Source: a virus. Taken from it: 64,000 bases of DNA. The translations under genes and the position numbers were made by a program. The notes below the pieces were generated by a model. It saw nothing but the letters and a program-made list of their open reading frames with translations. It was not told where the DNA came from and did not search any database. Below, piece after piece: positions 25,212 to 33,899 of this stretch (within the stretch, counting starts at the first letter, position 1; each line of letters opens with the position of its first letter). The DNA is taken from positions 89,874 through 153,873 of IMG/VR virus record IMGVR_UViG_3300028581_001382. One strand, given 5' to 3'.

Positions 25212-25233
25212 AAAAAAGGACCAGTTGGTCCTT
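25212..25233 (-). terminator. terminator after pstS
   Basis: On the minus strand AAGGACC, loop AACT, GGTCCTT followed by a T-run (25212-25217). Between pstS and the LpxH-like gene. Confidence 0.8.
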
Positions 25234-25277
25234 AGTACTGGTTACGAGTTCCAGCCACACTCTATCGTTGTGTGCGG

Positions 25278-26282
25278 TTATTTAATCTGTGTCCAAACTC
25301 GCTGACGAATCTGATCTTGCAACACTGTGGGCAAGTGTACATAATCCAATTCTTCACTCATGTTCTTGCCGTTCTTGAATGCCCAATCAAAGAATTTCAA
25401 CGCTTCATCACTGGCGGCTTTGTTAGTAGGATTTTTGTACATGATAATAAAACTTGCTGAACTCACTGGCCAGGCGTTGAGATTCTTTTGATCCACAATG
25501 CTGAGTCCCATACCCGGAACTGAGAACCAATCAGCACCGTCTGCCGCAGCGGCAAATGTTACGTCATCTGGACTTACATATCGTCCTGCGTTGTTCTGGA
25601 GTTGTAGAAATGTCATGTTGTTCTTTTTAACATACGCATATTCCACATAACCAATTGATCCTTTGATACGGTTTACATTAGCAGCAACTCCTTCGTTGCC
25701 TTTACCACCCACTGAACTGGCAGCAGGCCATTTAACAGCAGCACCTCGGCCCACACGCTGTAGCCACTCGGGACTTACAGTAGCAAGATAGTCTGTCCAA
25801 TTAAAAGTTGTACCCGAACCATCAGCACGGTGTACCACGGTGATTTCTGTATTAGGCAAGGTTTTACCTGGGTTCAATGCTGTTAATTTTGGGTCATTCC
25901 ACTTAGTAATGTTACCCATGAACACTTCCGCCATAACTGGTCCAGTGATCTTTAGTTCTCCGGGCTTGATACCATCTAAGTTAACAATAGGCACAGTACC
26001 GCCAATGATGGCAGGGAATTGTATCTGTCTCTGTTTGTCTAGGTCTTCACCCTTAACTGGAGCATCGGTGGCACCAAAGTCTACAGTTTTGGCATTGATT
26101 TGTCTAATGCCACCTGAACTGCCAATTGATTGATAGTTCATGCCTTTACCAGTGGCCTTTTTATATGCTTCGGCCCATTTAGCATAGATTGGATATGGAA
26201 ATGTAGCGCCAGCGCCGGTAATTTCCTGTGCTGTTGCAGAAAATGCAACAATTGCAAGTAGCATGGTAATGAGTTTTTTCAT
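25278..26282 (-). CDS. pstS: phosphate-binding protein PstS
   Basis: This 334-residue periplasmic protein has a signal peptide (MKKLITMLLAIVAFSATA) and PstS phosphate-binding motifs: GAGATFPYP, GSSGGIRQI, FGATDAP, and HRADGSGTTFNWTDYL. It captures phosphate for the host PstCAB transporter. The start at 26282 follows AAAGGAAA; an earlier ATG at 26306 is rejected. A Pho-box-like element lies upstream. PstS genes are known in cyanophages. Confidence 0.94.
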   Translation of the reverse strand: MKKLITMLLAIVAFSATAQEITGAGATFPYPIYAKWAEAYKKATGKGMNYQSIGSSGGIRQINAKTVDFGATDAPVKGEDLDKQRQIQFPAIIGGTVPIVNLDGIKPGELKITGPVMAEVFMGNITKWNDPKLTALNPGKTLPNTEITVVHRADGSGTTFNWTDYLATVSPEWLQRVGRGAAVKWPAASSVGGKGNEGVAANVNRIKGSIGYVEYAYVKKNNMTFLQLQNNAGRYVSPDDVTFAAAADGADWFSVPGMGLSIVDQKNLNAWPVSSASFIIMYKNPTNKAASDEALKFFDWAFKNGKNMSEELDYVHLPTVLQDQIRQRVWTQIK

Positions 26283-26324
26283 CAAAATTTCCTTTAGTTG
26301 ATACATTTATTTAAGCATACAAGT

Positions 26325-26342
26325 ATTACAATTATGTTACAG
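26325..26342 (-). promoter_or_regulatory. possible Pho box
   Basis: On the minus strand CTGTAAC-ATAA-TTGTAAT is two 7-nt half-sites 11 nt apart, as in Pho boxes (CTGTCAT repeats). A -10-like TTAAAT follows 10 nt after. It overlaps the end of uvsE. Confidence 0.5.
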
Positions 26343-27359
26343 ACTTAGCCAATGTTGATGTAATTGGTTAGTGGCCAAGTTCTTACCTTTGGCTTCAACT
26401 TGCATGTCCCACTCTTTACTAAAGGTCAACGCCCATTCAGTCACAGCATGATTCCACAAGAAGTCACTATGAGCTCGCAGCTTCTGCTTGCGGTATCCAG
26501 AATTAAGAAGTTGTCCCAGGTCGGGACGAACATTGGGATCGTGATCCACCAAAACGTCTTCACGACTAACACTGTAGTGCAAAGCAGGACGAGTACCACG
26601 CCAAGACTCCAACACGCGACGAGCACGAGGGTCGTTAGGAGTGATGTATTCGCCGGTGTTGATCCAGTGGTGGTGGATATCCAGCGTAAGAGCGCAATGC
26701 TCAGCCACAAGTAAAGTAACGTCGATCCCATTTGTCATCTCATCATTTTCAATAGCAATTAGATTCCTAGCTTCTGGAGTAAGTCGACCCAGGGTGCGAA
26801 GGAACTTTGTAGGGCCGCCTTTGCCCGACAAATGTACATTGATCTTAAATCCATGATCATGCCATGAACTGCCATACCCCATCCAACGAGCCATGTCCGC
26901 ATGGTACTCGAATTCCAAAATACTACGTTCCACAATCTCGTCTGCTTCACTGGCCAACACACAAAATTGGCCTGGGTGAAAACTGAGCCGCACACCAAGT
27001 CGACGTGCAGCTTCGCCCACAGGGGCAAAGATTTTTTTGCAATGCGCTTGGATGTCGGCCTGTTGCCACCAAGAAATCCAGCTGGGTTCAGTATAGCCTT
27101 GCAGCATTTCGCTGCCCAGCCGTACCATGCGACGTTCAGGAGCCATTGCACCCACACGTTCCACCATCATCAATGCTGCACGAGCATTGTGATTCATAAT
27201 ATCCCACTGGCGTTGTTCGGCCTGGTCCTTGTGTTCACGTAACCAACGCATTGTGGTACTTCGTCCGTTGATGTCACGATCAATGGCGTTGACTTTCATT
27301 CCGCCAGTTTCATCTGGAGTGTTAAGCCATTTGCAGCAAAAACCAAATCGAGGATGCAT
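26337..27359 (-). CDS. uvsE: UV damage endonuclease UvsE (UvdE)
   Basis: This 340-residue TIM-barrel endonuclease nicks DNA 5' of UV lesions. Signature segments are GFCCKWLN near the start, RLSFHPGQFCVLAS, NVHLSGK, IAIENDE, LDIHHHW and LHYSVSRED, whose His, Glu and Asp bind the metal ions. Length is typical. It is the last gene of a run from 30555 and sits 3 nt after the stop of the upstream gene. Confidence 0.93.
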   Translation of the reverse strand: MHPRFGFCCKWLNTPDETGGMKVNAIDRDINGRSTTMRWLREHKDQAEQRQWDIMNHNARAALMMVERVGAMAPERRMVRLGSEMLQGYTEPSWISWWQQADIQAHCKKIFAPVGEAARRLGVRLSFHPGQFCVLASEADEIVERSILEFEYHADMARWMGYGSSWHDHGFKINVHLSGKGGPTKFLRTLGRLTPEARNLIAIENDEMTNGIDVTLLVAEHCALTLDIHHHWINTGEYITPNDPRARRVLESWRGTRPALHYSVSREDVLVDHDPNVRPDLGQLLNSGYRKQKLRAHSDFLWNHAVTEWALTFSKEWDMQVEAKGKNLATNQLHQHWLSL

Positions 27360-27361
27360 AA

Positions 27362-27907
27362 TTACTCACCGTTGTTGTTACCCAGTAATTGTAACACATT
27401 TGGCAATAGATCTCTAGTGATATTGGCAAGTTTTTGGATGGGTTCGGCAAGATCGGTATGATGATCTACTATTACCCATTGTTTACCGCTGCTGCGTATG
27501 GCTTCAGCTAATAGTCCAACATAGTTGGTTCTACGTTCTGTTGATTTGGTTTCTAGATCAAATCCAATCATAAGAATCACATCAGCTACACTTGCTACCA
27601 AATGAGCAGCAATTATGTCGTCAACCGAATCTACAGAAAAATCAAACTCTCCACCAAATGCCCGCACACCTTTGGGTGCCTTTAACTGTTCATAAACTGT
27701 TTGTTGGATGTAAAGATTGCATATCTTTGCATATCCTTGTGCCACTAACTTGGCAGCTTGCTCGGTGTCCCAGCACACCACATTGTCGGTATTATATCCT
27801 CGTTGGGTTCGCCAGCTGCCCCAGATTGGTGCAAGATTTTTTATGGCCTGAACCGGTGTCGTGGGCGGCAACATGGTATTTTCGGCAAATAACCAGGCTA
27901 TGTTCAT
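27362..27907 (-). CDS. conserved phage protein, possible glycan-related
   Basis: This 181-residue protein has an alpha/beta pattern with a middle ADVILMIGFDL and a later WVIVDHH, reminiscent of Rossmann-like folds of sialic-acid or DUF115-type proteins, but I do not recognise it. The start at 27907 overlaps the amidinotransferase stop by ATGA. It lies in a coupled set with amidinotransferase, hydroxylase and UDP-sugar dehydrogenase. Confidence 0.45.
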   Translation of the reverse strand: MNIAWLFAENTMLPPTTPVQAIKNLAPIWGSWRTQRGYNTDNVVCWDTEQAAKLVAQGYAKICNLYIQQTVYEQLKAPKGVRAFGGEFDFSVDSVDDIIAAHLVASVADVILMIGFDLETKSTERRTNYVGLLAEAIRSSGKQWVIVDHHTDLAEPIQKLANITRDLLPNVLQLLGNNNGE

Positions 27908-28821
27908 GACTCTCTGTGCAGGTCTAAGGTGACACAATGAAACCCGCCGCCTAATGTTCGACTATGGCGAAGTTGCATAGGTACAACTGTGAATTGATTC
28001 TTTTCCAGGAAATCAATTAACATGGGTTGATTCTGATCTACAACTACTGTGTATGGATTTACTACCAGCATATTCAATGCTATCCATTTAGATGCATATG
28101 GATATTGGAAGAACCCTTGTTCTTCCACGTGATTGCAATAGATGACTTCCCAGTCTTTTAACACTCGTGGTAAGTTTCCTGGAGTGACTCTACTGCCGTT
28201 GACTAATACCAATCCTTCACGTAACGGAACTATGGTTGAATCAATATGTACTCCTGCGTAGAAATTAACCAATTCAATATCTACTGTTGGAAATTGATTA
28301 CATAACCAATCATATGCAGCGCGATTGCCTGATGCAGATTCTAAGAAAATCCATTTGTCATTTAGTCGTGCTATGTTGGCAGCATCCAGAGTCATACCCA
28401 CATGTCTGGGCATGAATAGATAATTATCAGCAGCATCTGCTATATCACGATAGCATTCAATTTCCATATCTCTGCAAGGATACATCATGGCTGGATTCAC
28501 AATGGTATTACCGTATACCAACAATCGATCTCTAGGACAATAGTTATACATGCCATCGTGTTCTTGAAAATCAAGATCATCCGGGCGAAACACTTCTACA
28601 TTCAATGATCGTAAAACCCCAGCTAATGCATCAAGGTCTTCATTGGCTTCTTTAATGATCCAGTCTGGCACTGGTCCCGACGGTAATGGAGTTTCTTTCC
28701 ATAACGTTCTTTCACTTTCGCTGCGGAACACTGGATCTTTTGTTGGCCAATTGGCATGGTCAGCACGCCCTACTACTACGGATCGCAATGTATCCCATTC
28801 ATTGAAACTGTGTATCTTCAT
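27904..28821 (-). CDS. amidinotransferase-family enzyme
   Basis: This 305-residue protein is of the glycine/inosamine amidinotransferase and arginine deiminase superfamily. It has CPRDRLLVYG (about residue 95), the catalytic His in GVHIDST, and the catalytic Cys296 in GGGFHCVTLD near the C-terminus. It could transfer the amidino group of arginine to an amine. The acceptor is not apparent. ATGA overlaps join it to genes on both sides. Confidence 0.85.
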   Translation of the reverse strand: MKIHSFNEWDTLRSVVVGRADHANWPTKDPVFRSESERTLWKETPLPSGPVPDWIIKEANEDLDALAGVLRSLNVEVFRPDDLDFQEHDGMYNYCPRDRLLVYGNTIVNPAMMYPCRDMEIECYRDIADAADNYLFMPRHVGMTLDAANIARLNDKWIFLESASGNRAAYDWLCNQFPTVDIELVNFYAGVHIDSTIVPLREGLVLVNGSRVTPGNLPRVLKDWEVIYCNHVEEQGFFQYPYASKWIALNMLVVNPYTVVVDQNQPMLIDFLEKNQFTVVPMQLRHSRTLGGGFHCVTLDLHRES

Positions 28822-29339
28822 ACGGTTCCGGTAAGTTGTAATGTATATCTATCAGTTTGTCCCATGTTAGCTGCCAAGTGTAAAAAATCATCACGCCAGC
28901 TTACCCAATCACCGGCACGCCAGCCAGTAAACGGTTGTCCATTCATTTCCAAGTAATGCCCACTGGCCCAGTCCTCCATGAATACAATGGTGCGTACCAC
29001 ATTGTGGGTGGTTTCTAATCCATGTATCAGCTTGAATCTATCATATGTATCTCTATGTGCAGGCAATACACTTCCTGGAGGCATACGATAAAAACTCCAA
29101 CCAAATCGTTCAAATGGAAATATTGTTTGGAACGGTGTTATCCAGTCTGGTTCGACTTGTTTCATGTCATACATGTCACCGGTGAATCTAGTTTGTGTAT
29201 AACCTAATCTGCGCCACTCACGCAATGCGTAAGTGTCATTGAACTGCTGGTTGATGTAGTTGAGATCGCGATGTCGTAGATCCCACCAAGGATCTACATG
29301 CCCTTGCGCCCAAGCATTATTTGTTGCGAGTGTTTCCAT
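28818..29339 (-). CDS. Asp/Asn beta-hydroxylase-like protein
   Basis: This 173-residue protein has a beta-helix iron-site pattern: HRD in LPAHRDTYDRF (residues 93-98), a distal His in FLHLAANMG, and an Arg in DRYTLQLTG for the 2-oxoglutarate carboxylate. The WASGHYLEMN segment lies between. It fits the aspartyl/asparaginyl beta-hydroxylase branch of 2-oxoglutarate/Fe(II) oxygenases. The substrate may be an amino-acid or phage product of the neighbouring amidinotransferase. Confidence 0.65.
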   Translation of the reverse strand: METLATNNAWAQGHVDPWWDLRHRDLNYINQQFNDTYALREWRRLGYTQTRFTGDMYDMKQVEPDWITPFQTIFPFERFGWSFYRMPPGSVLPAHRDTYDRFKLIHGLETTHNVVRTIVFMEDWASGHYLEMNGQPFTGWRAGDWVSWRDDFLHLAANMGQTDRYTLQLTGTV

Positions 29340-30555
29340 AATGGACCACGGTTAGTCCTTCGACATTGGATAGTTTACGCCATGGATCAATGATCACTGA
29401 TCCTTTGGGTATTTCACAATAAGGTTGTGTTTCAGGTTGATCACCGGTGTATTCATATGTGATTTTACGATTGTGTGCCCACAAAATAACAGCAGGGCCT
29501 GCTAGCTCTGAGATTACTTCTTTAGGATCATCTGCCAATGGGTCAAGATACCTGACACTAAACCCTGCTTCTTTGATATAGTGACCAACCAATGTAGAAT
29601 ATGATCCAATACAATACGGAACATCGGGCTTGTATGCTTTACCATGAATCACTATGCTCATTCCAAGTTGTTTGGCATACTTTACTAAAAACAATGCCAG
29701 ATTCTTTGCTTGAATTTCTCGAGCATGCATCACAGTATCAAACAAGTCGTATCCAATGTCATACTCCTTGGCCAACCAACGCAAAGCAATGTTGTCGCGT
29801 GGGTGGCAGGCACCTGCATCACCCATACCTGCAGTCATGTATTTTGGCCCCATAATACGCATGGTGCTACGTGCTAATGCATTTGTAACAACGTCCACAT
29901 TGATGTGACCAATTTTCATAGCAAAGTCTTGCACCATGTTTACCAATCCTACTTTGGCTGAAATAAATGTGTTGTAGAAGATCTTAACTGCTTCGCATTC
30001 GTCCCAGGTACCAATTTCGTAACGTGGATCGTTTTGCATCACAGTGTCGTAGAGATCCTTAAGTTCACCCGCAATGCCATTCCAGTCACCGTCTTCAGTA
30101 CCAATCATAATCATTTCAGGATTAACCATATCCCACTTTACAGATCCCATGGCAATGAGATAAGGGTTGTAAAGGAACTGATGTATTGGATCTAGCAATG
30201 GCACAAAATTTCTACGTGTGGTTCCTGGTAACACTGTACTGATCAATACCACTTTCTTGGAACTACGGGCATGCTGGTTGATTTTGTGAATAGCATCAAT
30301 CACTGCGTCGTGCCCAAAATCTCGAGGTTCCATATGGCTTGATGGCACAGAGCCATCATACCCATCAGCATGAGGAGTTGGTACAGCAATAAAAATCCAT
30401 TCGCTTTCGTTGATCAATTCATCAATATCGCAAACTTTTACTGAGTCACTGGTTCGTGGGTAAATATCATAGCCTCTGACTTCATGCTTCTCAGCCATGA
30501 CTTCAGCGCAATCCAATCCCAGTTTTCCAATGCCAATAAAACCAATTTTCTTCAT
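29317..30555 (-). CDS. UDP-glucose/GDP-mannose dehydrogenase family
   Basis: This 412-residue protein has an N-terminal NAD-binding GFIGIGKLG (residues 5-13), an N-domain SVPSSHMEP loop, and the catalytic cysteine in GACHPRDNIALRW (about residue 264). The C-terminal UDP-binding domain has YCIGSYSTLVGHYI. It would oxidise a UDP-hexose to a uronic acid. Its ATG is directly adjacent to the plus-strand ATG at 30556. It overlaps the hydroxylase-like gene by 23 nt. Confidence 0.85.
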   Translation of the reverse strand: MKKIGFIGIGKLGLDCAEVMAEKHEVRGYDIYPRTSDSVKVCDIDELINESEWIFIAVPTPHADGYDGSVPSSHMEPRDFGHDAVIDAIHKINQHARSSKKVVLISTVLPGTTRRNFVPLLDPIHQFLYNPYLIAMGSVKWDMVNPEMIMIGTEDGDWNGIAGELKDLYDTVMQNDPRYEIGTWDECEAVKIFYNTFISAKVGLVNMVQDFAMKIGHINVDVVTNALARSTMRIMGPKYMTAGMGDAGACHPRDNIALRWLAKEYDIGYDLFDTVMHAREIQAKNLALFLVKYAKQLGMSIVIHGKAYKPDVPYCIGSYSTLVGHYIKEAGFSVRYLDPLADDPKEVISELAGPAVILWAHNRKITYEYTGDQPETQPYCEIPKGSVIIDPWRKLSNVEGLTVVHYGNTRNK

Positions 30556-31896
30556 ATGAATATTCCTTTAGATAATCTTTATCATTGGGTGCAAGGCCTA
30601 GTACAACATCCAATGATACTTTATGTATTCCGTCCACATGGCAGCAAAGATATTTTTAATCTAACTCAGTTTGAAAACTATCCAGCCATAACATATCTAT
30701 TAGACATAGCGCCAGTGGTTATCTGCCATGACCAGGAACCATTAAATTTCAACGACCATAAATTTAATTTTGATCTTGATCGAATCAAACAGTTGTTATT
30801 ACATAGAGGTCGTAACAGAAATGAGTTAAATATTCCAATAGAATTTTATTCTCATTTATCGTCATTTCCTAATTTTAATCCAAATTGGCTCAGAGCGGCC
30901 ATTGGTCATAATGATTGGTTTATACTGTTACATAGTGAAAAGAATAGTTTGGATGTTGAGCAGTTTTCGCATGTGGGATTTGTTCCAGTTTACTATTGGA
31001 GTCATGCCATGATTGCCAGAGATTGGTACAGATTTGCCCAACACGATAAGAGACTGACTCAGAAAAAAATACAAAAAACTTTTCTTGTGTATTGCAGAGA
31101 CTGGATGCCACGTCGTGAATATAGATTAAAATTTCTTGATTTATTAGTAAACGCCGATTTAATCAATGACTGTAACATCAGCACTCAACACGTAAACAAT
31201 CAAGGTGTGCATCTTAAAGATTATGTTGCCAAAGATTCAAGATTTGCCATTGATACAAAACGTCTTGAGATTATACCCGACAACAATGTCAGCTCAAACG
31301 CTAGTGCTGACTACGATGTAACTGACATAAATGCCACTGCTATCAGTGTGGTGTTAGAAACAGTAGTAGATGATAAGATTCATCTGACAGAAAAGATATT
31401 CAGACCCATTGCCTGCGCACACCCGTTTGTGCTAGTAGCGGGCCCTGGATCACTGGCATATCTTAGAAGTTATGGATTTAAGACATTTGATTCTGTGTTT
31501 GATGAAAGTTATGATCAACAAACCGATACTGTTAAACGATTAGAAATGGTTGTTCAACTCATGCAAAACATACAACAACTGACTGAGGCAGATTGGAGAG
31601 AAATCAATGACATTGCTGCATATAATAAACAACATTTTTTCAGCGATTCATTTGTAAATCAAGTTAAGGTCGAATTACAAACAAATCTCAATGGCGCAGT
31701 AGAATTCTGTCTTGAAAACCGTGGTGACACCTGGTGGAGATGGCGGAAGATTTTAAGACGCACAAGACAACTTTATCAACTTGCTATTTTTAAATCTGAC
31801 TTAGATAAGAATACCATTCGCGAATTAAGAAAACATAGATTACGAAAATCGCAGAATAACCCCAGTCCAGTCGTCCCCAAGGGTTTGGGTCTTTAG
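30556..31896 (+). CDS. glycosyltransferase-like phage protein (paralogue C)
   Basis: This 446-residue protein starts at ATG 30556, back to back with the UDP-sugar dehydrogenase ATG (CATATG). The C-terminal half has ETVVDDKIHLTEKIFRPIAC then AGPGSLAYLRSYGFKTFDSVFDESYD, matching paralogues at 6462-7499 and 5489-6481. A basic tail (WWRWRKILRRTRQ) is added. It is probably a glycosyltransferase that uses a sugar nucleotide made by the divergent gene. It overlaps the 31840 gene tail to tail. Confidence 0.55.
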   Translation: MNIPLDNLYHWVQGLVQHPMILYVFRPHGSKDIFNLTQFENYPAITYLLDIAPVVICHDQEPLNFNDHKFNFDLDRIKQLLLHRGRNRNELNIPIEFYSHLSSFPNFNPNWLRAAIGHNDWFILLHSEKNSLDVEQFSHVGFVPVYYWSHAMIARDWYRFAQHDKRLTQKKIQKTFLVYCRDWMPRREYRLKFLDLLVNADLINDCNISTQHVNNQGVHLKDYVAKDSRFAIDTKRLEIIPDNNVSSNASADYDVTDINATAISVVLETVVDDKIHLTEKIFRPIACAHPFVLVAGPGSLAYLRSYGFKTFDSVFDESYDQQTDTVKRLEMVVQLMQNIQQLTEADWREINDIAAYNKQHFFSDSFVNQVKVELQTNLNGAVEFCLENRGDTWWRWRKILRRTRQLYQLAIFKSDLDKNTIRELRKHRLRKSQNNPSPVVPKGLGL

Positions 31897-32193
31897 ATCT
31901 TGAATACGTTCAATTAACACAGTATAAAAAGTGTCAAGTTCGCCATTCCATTTGCCTCGAAGATGCTCCACAGCATCTTCACAATATTTCCAATTGCGCT
32001 TGCGATACTCTTTTAATAGATTACTGTGCAATTCTTTGAATGTGTCCAAACTAAGCATTTCCATCAATGTTACTCGTTCAACCAGTGCGTAGGTAGTGGT
32101 CAGTTGTTGATCCACTTGAAATGTGTCTAGTTCTAATACTATGTATTTTTCTCGGGCTTGTTGTGCTGCCAGGTTGCCAAATATTATGTTCAT
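31840..32193 (-). CDS. conserved phage protein, 117 residues
   Basis: A 117-residue hydrophilic helical protein (KYIVLELDTF, LMEMLSLDTFKELHSNLL, CEDAVEHLRGKWNGELD). No motif recognised. It has an AAAAGGA ribosome site and faces the phosphoesterase gene from 25 nt. Confidence 0.55.
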   Translation of the reverse strand: MNIIFGNLAAQQAREKYIVLELDTFQVDQQLTTTYALVERVTLMEMLSLDTFKELHSNLLKEYRKRNWKYCEDAVEHLRGKWNGELDTFYTVLIERIQDLKTQTLGDDWTGVILRFS

Positions 32194-32205
32194 GTGTAAT
32201 CCTTT

Positions 32206-32212
32206 TAAATAT
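32206..32212 (+). promoter_or_regulatory. late promoter core TAAATAT
   Basis: TAAATAT, 5 nt before the ATG at 32218. Confidence 0.45.
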
Positions 32213-32217
32213 GTATC

Positions 32218-33021
32218 ATGAGCATGACATTTGATTTAATTTCAGATCTACATCTGGAAACATGGCCCGGGGAATTTGATTGGTCCGGGCAACCTACTAG
32301 CCCGGTGTGTGTAGTAGCTGGAGACATAAGTTCAGATCCTAGAATAGTGAGAAACTGTTTGAAACATCTGGCCAATTGTTATGCGGCTGTGTTTTACATA
32401 GACGGTAATGACGAGCATACCTATAACTATCACAGAATAGGTCAAAGCTATCAAGAATTAGCTCGCAGTATTAATCGATTACATCGAGTCACATATCTTC
32501 AAGACAATGTGGTTGTAATTGACGGTGTGGCTATATTGGGTACTAATGGATGGTGGGGATACGATCTAGATGAAAATATCAACAGAGACGATTGTAAACA
32601 ACACATGACCGATTGGTACGCCAAGAAAATGCCTGGATTTAAAATAAATCCTGAAGAAATCAGTGACATGTCCAGACGTGATGTAGCTTATCTGGTCAAC
32701 AGTGTGCAACGATTACAAACACACAATGATGTAAAAAAGATTGTGATTGTAACACATACTGTGCCTGGTGCGCATTTGATACAACATGATATAGAATTAG
32801 CAAATACCACACAGTTTAATCACATGGGCAATAGACTCATGCATCTAGTGCATACCAATGATACTGAACGCAAAATAAACACCTGGTGCTTTGGCCACTA
32901 TCATGGTAATGTGGACAAAACTATAGAAGGTATAAGATTTGTAAACAATTGCCGAGGGCGCGGCGACACATCTTATCGGCAAGATGTTTACTTTCCCAAA
33001 CGCATAGAAATAAAAACTTAA
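32218..33021 (+). CDS. calcineurin-like metallophosphoesterase
   Basis: This 267-residue protein has the phosphoesterase motifs DLHLE (residues 9-14 region), AGDIS, GNDEH, THTVPGAH and GHYHG, which bind two metal ions. The family includes phage phosphatases and nucleic-acid or nucleotide phosphoesterases. The start is 32218 or 32224. It is unlike the LpxH-like enzyme at 24278. It lies convergent to clpS. Confidence 0.85.
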   Translation: MSMTFDLISDLHLETWPGEFDWSGQPTSPVCVVAGDISSDPRIVRNCLKHLANCYAAVFYIDGNDEHTYNYHRIGQSYQELARSINRLHRVTYLQDNVVVIDGVAILGTNGWWGYDLDENINRDDCKQHMTDWYAKKMPGFKINPEEISDMSRRDVAYLVNSVQRLQTHNDVKKIVIVTHTVPGAHLIQHDIELANTTQFNHMGNRLMHLVHTNDTERKINTWCFGHYHGNVDKTIEGIRFVNNCRGRGDTSYRQDVYFPKRIEIKT

Positions 33022-33022
33022 T

Positions 33023-33331
33023 TTATTTAGAATCAGGCTCTAGCTTGATTTGCAAAGGAAAATCTTGCTCACGTGCGCTTTCGTTTACTTCATACTTTTT
33101 TTGCTCAGCAATTTCAAACGGCAATACTGCTACAATAGCTTGACCATTTTCATGTATGCTCACTGTCAACTGTGTAGCTGTTTCAATGGTATAGTCAAAA
33201 AACTCTACTAGACTTTCTACTACAAATTCCATAGTAGTAGTGTTATCATTGATATAAATCACACGATAAAGAGGCGGCTCTTTGATGGCTTTTTTAGTTC
33301 GGATAATGGTTGCTGCTTCTGCGTTTGACAT
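33023..33331 (-). CDS. clpS: ClpS N-end-rule adaptor
   Basis: This 102-residue protein matches ClpS: PLYRVIYINDNTTTMEFV (residues 20-37) with the N-degron-binding Asp, then SIHENGQAIV with the binding His, and KYEVNESAREQDFPLQI. The second Asp of the usual NDD is Asn here, which may change specificity. ClpS binds ClpA in bacteria; here the window has ClpX, so the partner is uncertain. A hairpin and late promoter lie upstream. Confidence 0.85.
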   Translation of the reverse strand: MSNAEAATIIRTKKAIKEPPLYRVIYINDNTTTMEFVVESLVEFFDYTIETATQLTVSIHENGQAIVAVLPFEIAEQKKYEVNESAREQDFPLQIKLEPDSK

Positions 33332-33345
33332 ATGGTTCCTATTGG

Positions 33346-33369
33346 AGTGGTAGGATAATTCCTACCACT
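33346..33369 (-). promoter_or_regulatory. 5' hairpin in clpS leader
   Basis: AGTGGTAGGA-ATTA-TCCTACCACT is a 10-bp perfect stem, directly after the late promoter. It ends 15 nt before the clpS ATG and has no T-run, so it is a leader hairpin, not a terminator. Confidence 0.5.
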
Positions 33370-33376
33370 GTATTTA
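33370..33376 (-). promoter_or_regulatory. late promoter TAAATAC of clpS
   Basis: TAAATAC, then CAGTGG where transcription should start at the hairpin. Confidence 0.55.
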
Positions 33377-33386
33377 CACAATTATA

Positions 33387-33833
33387 TTACACAGTGTATG
33401 TGATTGCAATGCTCTTCGGCTTGGCTGATTCAGGAACTTTACGCTCCAAGTATACAGTCAAGATACCATCTTTGATGGCTGCACCATTGACTTCCACGTG
33501 TTCGGCAAGCGGAAATGTTTGCTTGAACTCACGGCTAGAAATACCACGATGTAGATATTCATGCTCAACGCTGTCATTGCGCTTTTTATTACCAGTTACG
33601 GTAAGCAATCGCTTGTCCAAACTGATATCAATTTCGCCTTCAGAAAATCCTGCCACTGCGACTTCAATTGTGACTGTGTCGTCACCAGTTTTAATCACAT
33701 TGTGTGGAGGATAGTTGGTTGAGCTTTGAGTTTGTGTTACACGCATCAGATCGTCAAACAGATTGTCAAAACCAATTCCAAATTTGTTGAATGCGGGGAT
33801 ATCGAAACTACGAAGGTGTAGAGTTTTTGTCAT
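33387..33833 (-). CDS. Hsp20 small heat-shock protein
   Basis: This 148-residue protein has an alpha-crystallin domain (about residues 40-130): PPHNVIKTGDDTVTIEVAVAG, EIDISLDKRLLTVTGNKK, and the A-x-xx-GILTVYLER end. Short N-terminal arm FDNLFDDLM is typical of IbpA-type proteins and of phage Hsp20. It holds unfolded proteins, and may work with the nearby Clp genes. Late promoter TATAAATAC at 33900 and strong AGGAG site. Confidence 0.93.
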   Translation of the reverse strand: MTKTLHLRSFDIPAFNKFGIGFDNLFDDLMRVTQTQSSTNYPPHNVIKTGDDTVTIEVAVAGFSEGEIDISLDKRLLTVTGNKKRNDSVEHEYLHRGISSREFKQTFPLAEHVEVNGAAIKDGILTVYLERKVPESAKPKSIAITYTV

Positions 33834-33899
33834 GTTGTTTCTCCTTTAATAAGCAAGTATGACTGAATAATGTAGACCCCACCATGGGCATCTACAAAT

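Noticed and set aside
33346-33369. Terminator between hsp20 and clpS
   Set aside because: Stem is strong but no T-run follows on the minus strand, and it lies after the clpS promoter.
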